64,000 nt of DNA, taken from Caproiciproducens sp. NJN-50. GTDB taxonomy: Bacteria > Bacillota > Clostridia > Oscillospirales > Acutalibacteraceae. The stretch is from NCBI RefSeq assembly GCF_004103755.1, contig NZ_CP035283.1, forward strand, positions 2,542,001 through 2,606,000. Direction: 5' to 3'. The notes beneath the pieces were generated by a model, which saw only the letters and a program-made list of their open reading frames with translations, was not told the DNA's origin and did no database searches. Each line of letters opens with the position of its first letter. Position 1 is the first letter of the stretch. Shown here in pieces: positions 1 through 8,028 of the stretch. Made by a program: the position numbers and the translations under genes.

Positions 1-46
1 AGTATTTATTAATATAGTCGATATATTAGGCATAGAGGTGTTAAGC

Positions 47-226
47 ATGGTAAGCAAAGCCAGGGAAAAGGCGACCAAGAAATATTTACAGAAACTTGAC
101 GACGTGATCTTTCGGGTAAAAAAAGGCCGAAAAGCGGAAATAAAGGCGCACGCCGAGGCTCTCGGCATGAGCCTGAATGCTTATATTAATCATTTGATCG
201 ATAAGGACATGGGCTCCTCCAATTAA
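47..226 (+). CDS. Small ribbon-helix-helix (Arc/CopG-like) protein
   Basis: A 59-residue basic protein. Its C-terminal half (FRVKKGRKAEIKAHAEALG followed by MSLNAYINHLI) reads as a strand-helix-helix typical of Arc/CopG-type DNA-binding antitoxins and small repressors. A GTG nine bases upstream (38) is in frame, but GAGGTG at 35-40 is better placed as the ribosome-binding site of the ATG at 47, so that start is preferred. No toxin gene is visible beside it, although the left neighbour lies outside the window. The family assignment rests on pattern only; the DNA target is unknown. Confidence 0.6.
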   Translation: MVSKAREKATKKYLQKLDDVIFRVKKGRKAEIKAHAEALGMSLNAYINHLIDKDMGSSN

Positions 227-290
227 TTGTGATGTATCTCTGCGTCGTTTTGCCGCGTTTTCAAGGTTCTCCGGAACAAAGGCAGTAACG

Positions 291-324
291 GTCCCGTCCG
301 ATCAAAGGCGGGGCGTTTTTATTT
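291..324 (+). terminator. Rho-independent terminator after the RHH gene
   Basis: An 8-bp stem, GTCCCGTC (291-298) with GGCGGGGC (307-314, two G-U pairs), has an 8-base loop and is followed by GTTTTTATTTC. The rest of 227-523 is AT-rich and I see no gene in it. Confidence 0.55.
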
Positions 325-523
325 CTGCTTTTCTCCCGGAAACAGCATTCCAAAAACAAATTCAAATACTCCTCCATCCTCTTATCTTTGTTTCGCATTG
401 TCGGGCCCCCTTTCTTTGTCATGATTCAAAAAACGTAACACATTCAGAGAAAGAACCATAGATTAGTCTAGTGAAACAAATTCATCGACCGCTATCTGCG
501 AAAATATACGGAGGCAAATTGAA

Positions 524-760
524 ATGAAACGAAGAGAAATTCCCCTGAACCAGTTGCCGGTCGGCGCCAAAGGCAGCGTTACTTCCCTGCTGTCCGACGG
601 CACCACGAGGCGCCGCATGCTGGATCTCGGTTTAATCGACGGCACACAGATCGAATCGCTTTATCAAAGTCCATCGGGAAATCCGGTTGCTTATCTGATC
701 CGCGGAGCCGTGATCGCGCTCAGGTCCGACGTGTCCGCAAAAATCATGGTGAACGCATAA
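524..760 (+). CDS. feoA: FeoA-domain protein
   Basis: This 78-residue protein is a single FeoA (SH3-like) domain, the small cytoplasmic partner of the FeoB ferrous-iron channel. It shows the family pattern: PLNQLPVGAKGSV at the start, RRRMLDLGLIDGTQIE in the middle, and GNPVAYLIRGAVIALRSDVSAKI at the end. The ATG follows GGAGG at a normal distance. No feoB is adjacent: the next gene on the right is a sodium:alanine symporter. It may therefore be one of several FeoA copies, or an FeoA-like regulator for another membrane protein. The family call is strong; the partner is not known. Confidence 0.85.
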   Translation: MKRREIPLNQLPVGAKGSVTSLLSDGTTRRRMLDLGLIDGTQIESLYQSPSGNPVAYLIRGAVIALRSDVSAKIMVNA

Positions 761-763
761 CCG

Positions 764-835
764 ACAGGGCAATTCCGTTTGAATCAGGCAAACCGGGGCG
801 TCCTCCGAAAACCTGCTCGCCCGGATTTGCCCTGC
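764..835 (+). other. Two-tier inverted repeat 3' of feoA (possible RNA structure)
   Basis: An outer stem CAGGGCAA / TTTGCCCTG encloses an inner stem CCGGGGCG / CGCCCGG. There is no T-run after it, so it is not a simple terminator. It could protect the feoA mRNA 3' end or be part of a leader. I do not recognise a known riboswitch consensus. Confidence 0.35.
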
Positions 836-915
836 TGCCAATAAGCCGTACGCCCGTAAACCGGCCTGTCTGCTTCGCCTCACCGTGTGAAAATGCGGAA
901 GGCTGAAATTTATAC

Positions 916-944
916 TTTACTTTTTTAAAACAATAAATTATAAT
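916..944 (+). promoter_or_regulatory. Sigma-A promoter upstream of the symporter
   Basis: TTTACT (916-921), a 17-base spacer and a perfect TATAAT (939-944). The expected transcript starts near 951, just before a strong hairpin. Confidence 0.55.
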
Positions 945-959
945 ATTGAAGAAAATAAA

Positions 960-1013
960 TAAATCCATAACACTGCCGGGCAATGGCGCCTGGCTTTCGT
1001 TATGGATTTTTTT
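960..1013 (+). terminator. Intrinsic terminator / attenuator in the symporter leader
   Basis: The arms AAATCCATAAC and GTTATGGATTT enclose a second stem, GCCGGGC/GCCTGGC, and are followed by a run of T. It lies right after the promoter at 916-944 and about 110 bases before the symporter start. It may therefore attenuate the symporter or end a very short RNA. The remaining leader (1014-1121) shows no recognised riboswitch. Confidence 0.6.
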
Positions 1014-1121
1014 ATAACGGCGCATGGCCGACCGCAATTCAGGCATTTTTAGGGCATCCGAAGTCCGTATCCGAATCAGGCGGACCCGATGTTGTGCAAA
1101 TAGAAAGAAGGGTTAAAATTT

Positions 1122-2558
1122 ATGGAAACTTTCGCAAACATTCTTTCACAAGTCGACGGTTTCGTCTGGGGGCCGGTTCTCCTGGTTCTGCTGATCGGTA
1201 CGGGGCTGTTTCTCACGGTCAGGCTGAAATTTCTGCCCTGGAGGAATCTCGGCTATGCTCTGAAATCCGTACTGAGCAAAGAAGCCCGCAGAACCAATCG
1301 GGGCATGGGAGATATCTCCCCGTTTTCCGCGCTGATGACAGCGCTGGCCGCGACCATCGGGACCGGAAATATCGTTGGCGTCGCTACGGCCATGGTTCTG
1401 GGCGGACCCGGCGCGCTGGTCTGGATGTGGATCTGCGCCATTATCGGCCTGACGTCGAAATACAGCGAGTGCATGCTGGCCATCAAATTCCGCGAAACGA
1501 ACGAAAAGGGCGAAATGAGCGGCGGCCCGATGTATACGATGAAGAATGGATTCAAGATCAAATGGGTTGGCAAACTGCTCGCATTTCTGTTTGCCCTTTT
1601 CACGGTGCTCGCTTCTTTCGGCATCGGCAATATGACGCAGGCGAATTCCATTTCGGATGCGGTTCACAGCACGTTCAACGTTCCGACCTGGGTCACCGGG
1701 CTGGTCATCGCCGTTCTTGCGCTGATCATTCTGGTCGGAGGAATCGCCTCCATCTCCAAGGTATCTTCCATTCTGGTTCCCACCATGGCGGTCTTCTACA
1801 CCATTGGCGGTTTAATCTGCGTTGCAGCAAATTATAAAAATATCCCCTCCGGAATCGGGCAGATTTTCAGCATGGCGTTCTCTCCCACTGCGGTCGCGGG
1901 CGGGGTCGGCGGCACCATTACGGCCAGCATGATGCAGGCTATGCGCTGGGGCTGCGCGAGAGGCGTTTTCTCCAACGAGGCCGGGCTTGGCTCCGCCGCC
2001 ATTTCGGCTGCGGCGGCCACCACCGACCACCCATCCCGTCAGGGTTACATCAGCATGACCGGCACCTTCTTCGACACCATTGTCGTCTGCTCTATCACCG
2101 GACTGACGATCGCGTCGTCGGGCGTTCTCGGTTCCACCGGAGCGGACGGCAAAATTGTAACCGGAGCCGCGCTGACCATTCAGGCATTCTCCACCGTGAT
2201 GGGAAAAGCCGGCGGATGGATCGTCACCGTCGGGATCGCTTTGTTCGCCTTCTCCACGATCATCGGCTGGGAGTACCATGGGGAAAAAGCTCTGGAATAT
2301 CTGGTCCATAAACCCCTATATTGCTATATCTACCGCATAGTCTTTTCCGTCGTCGCCTTTGTCGGCGCGACAACATCGCTGGAAATCGTGTGGAACTTCT
2401 CGGATGTGATGAACGGGCTGATGGTGTTTCCGAACCTGATCAGCCTGATTGCCCTGAGCGGCGTGATTGCTGAGGAAACCTTTGATTTTCAGGACAATGT
2501 GCTGACCCCGGAGCGCCTTGCCAGAAAATCAGCCAGACTGCAAAAAGAAACAGATTGA
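1122..2558 (+). CDS. Sodium:alanine (glycine) symporter, AGCS family
   Basis: A 478-residue polytopic membrane protein of the alanine/glycine:cation symporter family (AgcS/AlsT type), which imports small neutral amino acids with sodium. Family signatures include FSALMTALAATIGTGNIVGVA near residues 65-85, GPGALVWMWICAIIGLTSKYSE, and RGVFSNEAGLGSAAI around 285. About ten hydrophobic segments span the length, which is full size for the family. The start follows AGAAAGAAGGG. It is a single-gene unit closed by a terminator. The leader hairpin at 960-1013 suggests expression is attenuated. The exact substrate (alanine, glycine or other) cannot be read from sequence. Confidence 0.93.
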   Translation: METFANILSQVDGFVWGPVLLVLLIGTGLFLTVRLKFLPWRNLGYALKSVLSKEARRTNRGMGDISPFSALMTALAATIGTGNIVGVATAMVLGGPGALVWMWICAIIGLTSKYSECMLAIKFRETNEKGEMSGGPMYTMKNGFKIKWVGKLLAFLFALFTVLASFGIGNMTQANSISDAVHSTFNVPTWVTGLVIAVLALIILVGGIASISKVSSILVPTMAVFYTIGGLICVAANYKNIPSGIGQIFSMAFSPTAVAGGVGGTITASMMQAMRWGCARGVFSNEAGLGSAAISAAAATTDHPSRQGYISMTGTFFDTIVVCSITGLTIASSGVLGSTGADGKIVTGAALTIQAFSTVMGKAGGWIVTVGIALFAFSTIIGWEYHGEKALEYLVHKPLYCYIYRIVFSVVAFVGATTSLEIVWNFSDVMNGLMVFPNLISLIALSGVIAEETFDFQDNVLTPERLARKSARLQKETD

Positions 2559-2580
2559 CGATCGGTCTTCCGAGCCGAGA

Positions 2581-2617
2581 CAGGCCCCCGGACTTTATGG
2601 TTCGGGGGCCTGTTTTT
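2581..2617 (+). terminator. Terminator of the AGCS symporter gene
   Basis: CAGGCCCCCGGA pairs with TTCGGGGGCCTG, followed by TTTTTGA; a strong rho-independent terminator. Confidence 0.85.
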
Positions 2618-2709
2618 GATGCGGTAAGCCGGATGCCCGGTTCCGGTTGCCGGAGCCGCAGCTTCGCCAAAAGGGCTTTTTTTGAGATCCAGGTTTTAAA
2701 AGCTTTGTT

Positions 2710-3528
2710 TTAATGATGAGCCAGACCAAAATATAACAGAACAACGGCCCCCAGGACGATGCGGTAATAACCAAACGGTTTGAAATCATGTTTTTTAATA
2801 TAACCCATCAGAAAGCGAATGGCAAAAATCGAGACCAGGAACGCCGTCACCATTCCGCACAGCAAAACGGCGGCCTCCATCTGGGTGTAGGCAAACCCGA
2901 ACTTTGCCATTTTCAGCAGACTTGCCCCCAGCATCACAGGAATGGCCAGAAAGAACGTGAACTCCGCCGCGATTTCCCGCGAGGCGCCGATCAAGATCGC
3001 TCCCAAAATCGTCGCACCGGAGCGGGAAGTCCCCGGAATCAGCGACAGCACCTGGAAAATACCGATGAAAAAAGCCGTTCGGTAAGACAGCACGGTGAAA
3101 TTCCGGATGGACGGCACCTTTCCGCGGTTTCGGTTTTCCACCGCGATAAACAGAATTCCGTAAAGGATCAGCGTAACGGCGACGGTCTGGAAATTGTAGA
3201 AAACCGCGTTGATCGGGTCGTCGAACAAAACCCCAATAACTCCGGCGGGAACACAGGCGCACAGGACCTTCGCCCAGAGCGACAGAGTTTCTCTTTTCTG
3301 CCTCGGCGATTTCCGCCGTGAAAACGGATTCAGCTTATGGAAATATAAAACAATCACCGCCAGGATCGCACCGAACTGAATGACGACAAGAAACATTTCC
3401 ATAAACTGCGCGGACAAATCCATTTTGATCCATTCATTGGCCAGGATCATATGACCCGTGCTGCTGATCGGCAGCCATTCGGTCAGCCCTTCTATGATGC
3501 CGAAGATCACCGCTTTCAAAAGATCCAT
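2710..3528 (-). CDS. uppP: Undecaprenyl-diphosphatase UppP/BacA
   Basis: A 272-residue integral membrane enzyme that hydrolyses undecaprenyl pyrophosphate to the monophosphate lipid carrier used in peptidoglycan and other envelope polymers. Both catalytic blocks are present: EGLTEWLPISSTGHMIL near residues 13-29, and LIPGTSRSGATI near 160-171. The remaining sequence forms about eight hydrophobic helices and the length is normal. High UppP gives bacitracin tolerance in other bacteria, a family property only. It is monocistronic, with a promoter at 3621-3649. Confidence 0.95.
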   Translation of the reverse strand: MDLLKAVIFGIIEGLTEWLPISSTGHMILANEWIKMDLSAQFMEMFLVVIQFGAILAVIVLYFHKLNPFSRRKSPRQKRETLSLWAKVLCACVPAGVIGVLFDDPINAVFYNFQTVAVTLILYGILFIAVENRNRGKVPSIRNFTVLSYRTAFFIGIFQVLSLIPGTSRSGATILGAILIGASREIAAEFTFFLAIPVMLGASLLKMAKFGFAYTQMEAAVLLCGMVTAFLVSIFAIRFLMGYIKKHDFKPFGYYRIVLGAVVLLYFGLAHH

Positions 3529-3620
3529 CGAATTCCATTCCCCTATTCTTCAATAAAATTAATATCCGCATGAAACGAACCAAATCCGGCCGCATCTCAT
3601 TTCTGAAAACTCAGGATTCT

Positions 3621-3649
3621 ATTATAATTTTTTCTTTGAGGAATTGCAA
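3621..3649 (-). promoter_or_regulatory. uppP promoter
   Basis: Read on the minus strand: TTGCAA (3649-3644), 17-base spacer, TATAAT (3626-3621). Confidence 0.6.
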
Positions 3650-3705
3650 GGAAATCAAGTCGTTTCAGATTGCGGATTCGCCTCCCTATCTTAAAGAAGT
3701 AGTTA

Positions 3706-3769
3706 TTGACATATGCCCATAACCGTGTTACGATGAAATCACATCCGGAATACCTGGGTTCGGGCATAT
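3706..3769 (+). promoter_or_regulatory. Promoter with dyad symmetry before the NifX-like gene
   Basis: TTGACA (3706-3711), 17-base spacer and TACGAT (3729-3734) make a near-consensus promoter. Overlapping the end of the -35, TATG-CC-CATA (3712-3721) is a short dyad. ATATGCCC (3711-3718) recurs inverted as GGGCATAT at 3762-3769, flanking the core promoter. This layout suggests a regulator binding two sites; its identity is unknown. Confidence 0.55.
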
Positions 3770-3816
3770 CAAATACTACGCAGCTTACGGCAAAATAAAA
3801 CCAAAGGAGTATGATG

Positions 3817-4188
3817 ATGATGAAAATCGCGGTCGCATGCGACGGAAAAAACGTGTCCGTCCATTTTGGACATTGTCAGGGATTCGAACTTTTCACAGTG
3901 GAAAACGGAAAGGTCTCGGGCCGTCAATTCTATCAAAATCCCGGCCACAAACCCGGCTTTTTGCCGGACTTTCTCAGTAAGCTCGGCGCTAAAACGGTAA
4001 TTACCGGCGGGATCGGCGGCGGCGCAACCGATATTTTCAAAGAAAAAAATATCGAGGTGATATCCGGCGCGGAAGGAGACGCCGGAGAAAACGTGGAAAA
4101 ATATTTGGAAGGCAAACTGGAATCGTCCGGCAGCGTCTGCCATGAGCACACATTTGAAAGCACCTGCGAAGAGCACAGCCGCCACTAG
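3817..4188 (+). CDS. NifB/NifX-type (dinitrogenase iron-molybdenum cofactor) domain protein
   Basis: A 123-residue protein of the NifX/NifB-C-terminal fold, the family that binds iron-molybdenum cofactor precursors and, in non-diazotrophs, other metal-sulfur clusters. Visible signs are MKIAVACDGKNVSVHFGHCQGFELF at the start and LGAKTVITGGIGGGATDIFKEKNIEV in the middle. The His/Cys-rich tail (CHEHTFESTCEEHSRH) may bind metal. Four ATG codons run in tandem at 3811-3822; AGGAG at 3805-3809 best suits the third. No nif genes are nearby, so a nitrogenase role is unlikely. DUF134 regulators, often found beside such genes, occur at 14191-14562. Confidence 0.85.
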   Translation: MMKIAVACDGKNVSVHFGHCQGFELFTVENGKVSGRQFYQNPGHKPGFLPDFLSKLGAKTVITGGIGGGATDIFKEKNIEVISGAEGDAGENVEKYLEGKLESSGSVCHEHTFESTCEEHSRH

Positions 4189-4200
4189 CCGAATACCGCA

Positions 4201-4244
4201 AAAGCCCGGGTGAACACCTTCTGTTCACCCGGGCTTTTGTTTTG
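4201..4244 (+). terminator. Terminator after the NifX-like gene
   Basis: A 16-bp perfect stem (4201-4216 with 4222-4237), 5-base loop and a short T-rich tail. Confidence 0.85.
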
Positions 4245-4332
4245 GCGGGACCTCCGGCTTAATCTTAACCCAGGCAATTTCACAGTGTGGCAAGCCTTGC
4301 CGGAAATTATTTGTTTCCCATTCAAAAAACGA

Positions 4333-4360
4333 TTGAAGTGCCGATTCTTTATGGTATAAA
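4333..4360 (+). promoter_or_regulatory. Promoter of the DUF3842 gene
   Basis: TTGAAG (4333-4338), 16-base spacer, TATAAA (4355-4360). The short leader that follows contains a GCGGAAAG/CTTTCCGC hairpin just before the ribosome-binding site. Confidence 0.5.
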
Positions 4361-4445
4361 ATAGAGAGGAAAGTCGAACGGACTCTCAGGAATTTTTTGC
4401 GGAAAGATGGTCTTTCCGCCGGGAAGGCGGCAGAAAGGAAAAGTT

Positions 4446-4874
4446 ATGAATATCATTGTTATCGACGGTCAGGGCGGCAGCCTTGGAAAACAGCTGATTA
4501 CCCAGCTACGAAAAGCCATGCCGAACCAGCCGATCACCGCGATCGGAACAAACAGCATCGCCACGTCCGTTATGCTGAAGGCCGGCGCCGACACCGGGGC
4601 CACGGGGGAAAATCCTGTTCTTGTCGGCAGTTCCGGAGCCGATCTCATTCTTGGCCCAATCGGGATACTGATCGCGGACGCGCTTTTGGGGGAGATCACG
4701 CCGGCCATGGCGGCGGCGGTGGGAAAAAGCCCTGCGGTAAAAATTCTGATCCCCGTCAGTAAATGCAACTGCACGATCGCCGGAACACCGGATCTGCCCT
4801 TGGCCAAGTATATTGAATCCGCCGTCTCAAAAACAGTGGAACTGGCACAGGGCAAATGCGCCGTTTCGTTTTAA
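4446..4874 (+). CDS. DUF3842 family protein
   Basis: A 142-residue protein matching my memory of the DUF3842 family of Clostridia, whose function is unknown. It opens with MNIIVIDGQGGSLGKQLI, a glycine-rich strand-loop-helix that looks like a nucleotide-binding turn. It continues with an alternating alpha/beta pattern (ITAIGTNSIATSVMLKAGADTGATGENP, then ADLILGPIGILIADALLGEITP). Two cysteines lie close together in KCNC. The ATG at 4446 follows GAAAGGAA; the in-frame ATG at 4407 has no ribosome-binding site. The asparaginase gene follows after 58 bases and may be co-transcribed. Confidence 0.7.
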   Translation: MNIIVIDGQGGSLGKQLITQLRKAMPNQPITAIGTNSIATSVMLKAGADTGATGENPVLVGSSGADLILGPIGILIADALLGEITPAMAAAVGKSPAVKILIPVSKCNCTIAGTPDLPLAKYIESAVSKTVELAQGKCAVSF

Positions 4875-4932
4875 TCTTCCGAAACGGTCCCGCGCGTGTC
4901 ATTTTTTGTCTTCCGAAGGGAACGAAAGCCTT

Positions 4933-5928
4933 ATGAAAAAAATTCTCCTGCTGACTACGGGCGGCACGATCGCCTCCGAACCGACCGAAGAAGGTCTGGC
5001 GCCCGCAATGGACGGAAACCAATTCGCGGCCTACCTGAGCGGGCTGGCCGCGAATCATCGGATACAAATCGAGAATCTGTATCAGCTGGACAGCTCCAAC
5101 ATCCAGCCGGAGGAATGGCAGGGAATGGCAAGGGCCATTGCCGGTGCCTTCTGCCGCTACGACGGTATTGTCATAACACACGGGACGGACACCATGGCAT
5201 ATACCGCATCCGTTCTGTCCTATATGCTCCGCAACATTCCGATTCCTGTCGTGCTGACCGGCTCACAGCTCCCGATCCGGCATCCGCTGACCGACGGAAT
5301 CGAAAATCTGCGCTGTGCGTTTGCCATGGCGGCCAGCGGCAGAACGGGCGTTTTTGTGGCCTTTGACCGCAAAATCATTCTGGGAACACGGGCGGTCAAG
5401 GTGCGCACCACGGGATTCGACGCTTTCGAAAGCGTGAATTGTCCCTACGCCGCCATTGTGGATTCCACGGGACTGAACCTGAATGAAGCCGTCCTGCAAA
5501 AGCCTTCTGGAAATTTTCAGCTGATGGACGGCCTCTGCGACAGCGTGATCCTGGTCAAGCTGACGCCGGGGCTGAATCCGGAAATTTTCGACATGCTGCT
5601 CAAAATGAAGTACAAGGGGATTGTGATCGAAGCGTTCGGAGCGGGCGGACTGAATTTTGTCCGCCGCGATCTGATCTCCAAACTTCATAAAGTCGTTCAG
5701 TCCGGCATCACCGTTGTCGTATGCAGCCAATGCCTGTACGAACGGAGCGACTTCACCATTTATCAGGCGGGGCAGAAAGCGCTGGAATCGGGCGTGCTGC
5801 AGGCCTACGACATGACGACCGAGGCCGCCGTCACAAAACTGATGTGGGCTCTCGGACAAACCGGCCGACCGGAAGAGATCAGGCGGATTTTCGCGACCTG
5901 CTATGCCGGGGAAGTCAGTCCCGCGTAG
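4933..5928 (+). CDS. ansA: L-asparaginase (type I-like, cytoplasmic)
   Basis: This 331-residue enzyme hydrolyses L-asparagine to aspartate and ammonia. Both threonine catalytic blocks are present: LLTTGGTIAS near residue 5-14 and ITHGTDTMAYTAS near 80. Other family segments are VVLTGSQLPIRHPLTDGIENL and VIEAFGAGGLNF. There is no signal peptide, consistent with a cytoplasmic enzyme. The start at 4933 was chosen because the protein begins directly with the beta-strand that carries the catalytic loop; upstream in-frame ATGs lie inside the DUF3842 gene. Its end overlaps the convergent glycosyltransferase gene by 14 bases. Confidence 0.92.
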   Translation: MKKILLLTTGGTIASEPTEEGLAPAMDGNQFAAYLSGLAANHRIQIENLYQLDSSNIQPEEWQGMARAIAGAFCRYDGIVITHGTDTMAYTASVLSYMLRNIPIPVVLTGSQLPIRHPLTDGIENLRCAFAMAASGRTGVFVAFDRKIILGTRAVKVRTTGFDAFESVNCPYAAIVDSTGLNLNEAVLQKPSGNFQLMDGLCDSVILVKLTPGLNPEIFDMLLKMKYKGIVIEAFGAGGLNFVRRDLISKLHKVVQSGITVVVCSQCLYERSDFTIYQAGQKALESGVLQAYDMTTEAAVTKLMWALGQTGRPEEIRRIFATCYAGEVSPA

Positions 5929-7732
5929 CCGCTCCGCTGCGGCCGCGTCCCTGCCCTGCCTCCGCGGCCCGGATCCGGCTCAGAATGGAAAAGCCCTCCG
6001 CGTCGACTTGATCCCCGGCGCAGATTGCCCGTTCCAATTCGTGAGAAGCGAGCTTCGCATAACCGTATTTACAATACAGTTTTCCAAGGCGGAGCAGGAT
6101 ACCGTCGCCCCGAATCGGCTTTAAAAGCTCCAGCGCCTTTAAAAATTCGTTCAGAAGGCCGGCCCGCAGCAGGATTTCCAACAGGCCGAAAAGGGAATCC
6201 AGATACTCTTGGGACACTTCTTCGCCCGCCGGAAGCGGCGCACAGGGTTCTCCCTTCAGCAGCGGGCGGAAGGCTGCTGCGACAAGACAATCCGGCCTCT
6301 CCAGTTCCGGCCCGAATTTCCCGGTATTCCGCCGGAGCTCCGCGGGGCCGAGGAGAACGCAGAGCTGGCGAAAGAAGGCGGCGCCGCTCGTCCGGCGGCA
6401 GGGGGCCGCTTCCAGGCAGCGGAACGCGCGCCGGTACTGCCCAAGAAAGAACCGGCAGATTCCCTCGCCGTAGCAGGCTGCGGGGCATTCCGGCGCCAAT
6501 CGTTTCGCGCGGATGGAAAACTGCATGGCCTGGCGAAACATCCTCCTGTCGTAGAACAAGTCCGAAAGAATGAGCATCGGGCAGACGTCTTTTTCAGCCA
6601 TTCTCAGGAGACGGGATTCCAGCCGGTCGGGCCCGCAGCCTTCCTCTTGGAGAAGGTTGATCATACGGGAAAAGGCCTCCCGGTCATTGGGATTGCACCG
6701 GATTGCCTCGCGGCAGTGACGCAGGGCCAGCTTCCGCTCGCCGAGCCGCTCATACAACGCGGCAAGCCGGTCGTGGGGTTTAAAGGTGGATACGCCGAGC
6801 ACGCTGTTTCCGTCGGGCGGAGGCGGTCCCATACGGACACACTTCCGATAGGAACGGATGGCTTTTAATAATTTTCCGTGCCGCTGAAACATGCTTGCCC
6901 GGAGATACTCGAAATCCGGCAGTTCCGGGTAAAGGGCGAGGCCCTCCTGAATGTAGCGGCACTGTTCCCCGGTTCGTCCGAGCTGCTCACAGCACAGAAT
7001 CATCCGGGTCAGCAGCATGGAGCCGTACCCCAGCGACGGCTCCAGCGTCCGGTAGCTGTCGCGGTAGCAATCCATCGCCTCTTCCGCTTTCCCAACGGTC
7101 AGATATTCGTTCCCCAAATTGAACTGCATAAAGCCGTTTTCCGGATCATCCTCCAATTCCCGCCGGATCAGCTCGATATTCCGGCGGTGTTTTTCTTTCT
7201 TTTCGATTTCAGAAGATAAATACCCGTAATGATAAAACCTGATCTCCGTGGCGGTCATGCCCGGCGGCCCCCCCGCCCCGGTAAGCTGTTCATGCACGCG
7301 GCCCCTGTAAAAATAGCCCCTCCCATTCCGGATCAGCCGGACGGTCATCGTGACCAGAATATTGCTGCAGTCCGCGCGGTCCCCGGAATAGCTCAACGTT
7401 CTTCCGCAGTAGACCTCAGAGGCTCCGTCCGGATCCCGGACCAGCTCAAGCAGGGCTCCCCGGTCCCCGGGTTCCAGCTCATCGTCCGCGTCCATTATCA
7501 AAATCCAGGTTCCGGTCGCTTTGGACAGCGCGAAATTCCTTGCCTCCGAAAAGCTGCCGCTCCAAGGCCGGCGGAACACTTTCGCTCCATAGTGCCGGGC
7601 GATCGGCACCGTACGGTCCGTGGACCCGGTGTCCACCAGGATGATTTCGCCGACAAGGCCCTCTATGCTGTCCAGACACCTGACCAGATTTTCTTCCTCG
7701 TTCTTCACAATCATGCAAAGGCTGACTGACAT
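5915..7732 (-). CDS. Family 2 glycosyltransferase with TPR repeats
   Basis: A 605-residue cytosolic protein. Residues 1 to about 200 are a GT-A glycosyltransferase 2 domain: SLCMIVKNEEENLVRCLDSI, ILVDTGSTDRT, and the metal-binding DADDEL (a DXD motif). The rest is helical repeat with TPR character (FMQFNLGNEYLTVGKAEEAMDCYRDSY; CREAIRCNPNDREAF; CYGEGICRFFLGQYRRAFRCLEAAP). This SunS-like arrangement is common in Firmicute enzymes that glycosylate peptides, flagellins or surface polymers. No acceptor gene is adjacent. GGAGG precedes the ATG. The family call is strong; the acceptor is unknown. Confidence 0.88.
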   Translation of the reverse strand: MSVSLCMIVKNEEENLVRCLDSIEGLVGEIILVDTGSTDRTVPIARHYGAKVFRRPWSGSFSEARNFALSKATGTWILIMDADDELEPGDRGALLELVRDPDGASEVYCGRTLSYSGDRADCSNILVTMTVRLIRNGRGYFYRGRVHEQLTGAGGPPGMTATEIRFYHYGYLSSEIEKKEKHRRNIELIRRELEDDPENGFMQFNLGNEYLTVGKAEEAMDCYRDSYRTLEPSLGYGSMLLTRMILCCEQLGRTGEQCRYIQEGLALYPELPDFEYLRASMFQRHGKLLKAIRSYRKCVRMGPPPPDGNSVLGVSTFKPHDRLAALYERLGERKLALRHCREAIRCNPNDREAFSRMINLLQEEGCGPDRLESRLLRMAEKDVCPMLILSDLFYDRRMFRQAMQFSIRAKRLAPECPAACYGEGICRFFLGQYRRAFRCLEAAPCRRTSGAAFFRQLCVLLGPAELRRNTGKFGPELERPDCLVAAAFRPLLKGEPCAPLPAGEEVSQEYLDSLFGLLEILLRAGLLNEFLKALELLKPIRGDGILLRLGKLYCKYGYAKLASHELERAICAGDQVDAEGFSILSRIRAAEAGQGRGRSGAATRD

Positions 7733-7895
7733 AGCAAGACCTCCGTTTTTGTCGGATTCCGCGGGTTGAACTGCTTTCTACTCTGTATAGTAAGATTTTG
7801 ACTCATGGAACGTGACAACGGATTTGGGTTCGCGCGCCACCCACTGACGGCGGAGCAGAGGATTCGCGGCCGGCAGTCAAACAGCATACGGGAAA

Positions 7896-7924
7896 TTGAT
7901 TTTTTCAACAAATGCTGTTATAAT
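7896..7924 (+). promoter_or_regulatory. Promoter of the VOC gene
   Basis: TTGATT (7896-7901), 17-base spacer, perfect TATAAT (7919-7924), about 100 bases before the TTG start. The divergent interval 7733-8028 otherwise shows only leader sequence. Confidence 0.6.
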
Positions 7925-8028
7925 GAACCGTCGCTTCAAACGGTGGCCCTGCCGGCGGAAAAGCGCAACCGTTGCCGCGGCCGTATCCTGGACGGGGATG
8001 AAATAAAATAAAAAAGGAGAATACGGCA

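Noticed and set aside
37..226. Toxin-antitoxin pair at the left edge
   Set aside because: The RHH protein is antitoxin-like, but no toxin gene is visible within the window.
4362..4400. GAGGAAAGTC, a signature of RNase P RNA
   Set aside because: Only the short consensus word is present, with no surrounding P RNA structure in a roughly 90-base leader; chance match.
5915..7732. Plus-strand ORFs of up to 219 residues inside the glycosyltransferase gene
   Set aside because: Shadows of the minus-strand gene: no family features, no ribosome-binding sites and compositional bias typical of antisense frames in GC-rich genes.
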